Source: a virus. From it: a DNA stretch of 22,494 bases. The notes beneath the pieces were generated by a model that made no database searches, was not told the DNA's origin, and worked only from the letters and a program-made list of their open reading frames with translations. How positions within the stretch are numbered: the stretch's first letter is position 1; every line of letters begins with the position of its first letter. Of the stretch, positions 22,137-22,494 are shown piece by piece. The stretch spans positions 1-22,494 of the IMG/VR virus record IMGVR_UViG_3300007725_000030, one strand, 5' to 3'. Both the position numbers and the translations under genes were made by a program.

Positions 22137-22494
22137 ATGGCTACATTAATTCAGAACAAGTTTGATCATATACTCGGTGATGGTGCGCGAGCTTCAAAGT
22201 TTGACGTAAATATTGCCTTTAATAATGATCTGTACAATGATGCAGAAGCCCTAGCATTCATGGCAAAAGCAACGTCCTTCCCTGGGAAAAGCCATGATAT
22301 TATAGACCTTAAGTACAAAGGACGATCAATTCCTATTAAGGGGCAGACGAAATTTGAACAAACATGGGAATGTACTTTTTACTTGACACAAGACCATGTT
22401 CTCAAAAATGTATTCGAGACGTGGATTGAATCTATTGACCAACAACACAATTATTTTTACAAAGAATCTATTACCAAATTGAGAGACACGCAGA
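22137..22494 (+). CDS. gp19: Tail tube protein, gp19-like, N-terminal 119 residues, cut by window edge
   Basis: The gene starts with AGAAGG 5 nt before the ATG and runs off the right edge. The 119 residues contain ATSFPGKSHDIIDLKYKGRS (45-64), KFEQTWECTFYL (72-83) and HVLKNVFETWIESID (87-101), closely matching the T4 gp19 order KATALPAG ... GFMNRKINVAG ... TFDDWTVTVMND ... ARQKFVDWQ. T4 gp19 has 163 residues, so about three-quarters is present. It polymerises on the baseplate tube initiator to form the inner tail tube through which DNA and the tape measure leave. It is the only plus-strand gene seen and probably opens a second late operon running right. Confidence 0.88.
   Translation, partial: MATLIQNKFDHILGDGARASKFDVNIAFNNDLYNDAEALAFMAKATSFPGKSHDIIDLKYKGRSIPIKGQTKFEQTWECTFYLTQDHVLKNVFETWIESIDQQHNYFYKESITKLRDTQ

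Overview
The window is part of the genome of a contractile-tailed, T4-superfamily phage (myovirus). Three things point to this. The baseplate gene set follows T4 logic: tube, hub-assembly proteins with zinc ribbons, tape measure, gp48/54-like, gp53, gp27-like, gp5-like spike, PAAR tip, gp25, gp6 and gp7/gpI-like. The T4 late-promoter octamer TATAAATA lies just upstream of many genes. A class Ia nrdA/nrdB pair is present. The DNA is AT-rich by eye. The fibre modules (repeats with an E-L-x-x-L-N-G-x-T core, a CTYHCG tail domain, a chitin-binding-type module, an SGNH-like tip) are ones I associate with marine phages, so a marine gammaproteobacterial host is a reasonable guess but is not proven here.

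Layout. Almost everything is on the minus strand, so the operon reads from right to left. At the far right (22137 to the end) the tail tube gene starts on the plus strand. It is separated from the minus-strand cluster by a 69-bp divergent promoter region built on a perfect 14-bp palindrome. From 22067 leftward come a second tube-like protein, two paralogous gp26/51-like CxxC proteins, a tape-measure-type protein carrying a T4-type lysozyme domain, a gp48/54-like tube cap, gp53, the gp27-like hub, a lysozyme-less gp5-like spike, a 72-residue unknown protein, the PAAR tip, gp25, gp6, a gp7/gpI-like wedge protein and an unrecognised 182-residue structural protein. Next are four fibre or adhesin genes (564, 534, 396 and 588 residues) and a tail-assembly chaperone. 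After a 128-bp gap holding a putative extended -10 promoter and four hairpins come nrdB and the first 415 residues of nrdA, which runs off the left edge.

How the genes work together. The right two-thirds encodes the central hub, spike and inner wedge ring of the baseplate, plus the tube that polymerises on it. The fibres attach at the periphery and bind the host, and the spike and lysozyme breach the envelope. The nrd genes make dNTPs and probably belong to a different (earlier) expression class, as the change of promoter type at 2.4 kb suggests. No CRISPR array, tRNA, insertion sequence, integrase or defence module was seen. The points most worth following up are the movement of the lysozyme domain from spike to tape measure, the SGNH-like fibre domain that lacks its catalytic residues, the repeated short-leader late promoters, and the pair of fibres sharing a strongly conserved C-terminal domain.
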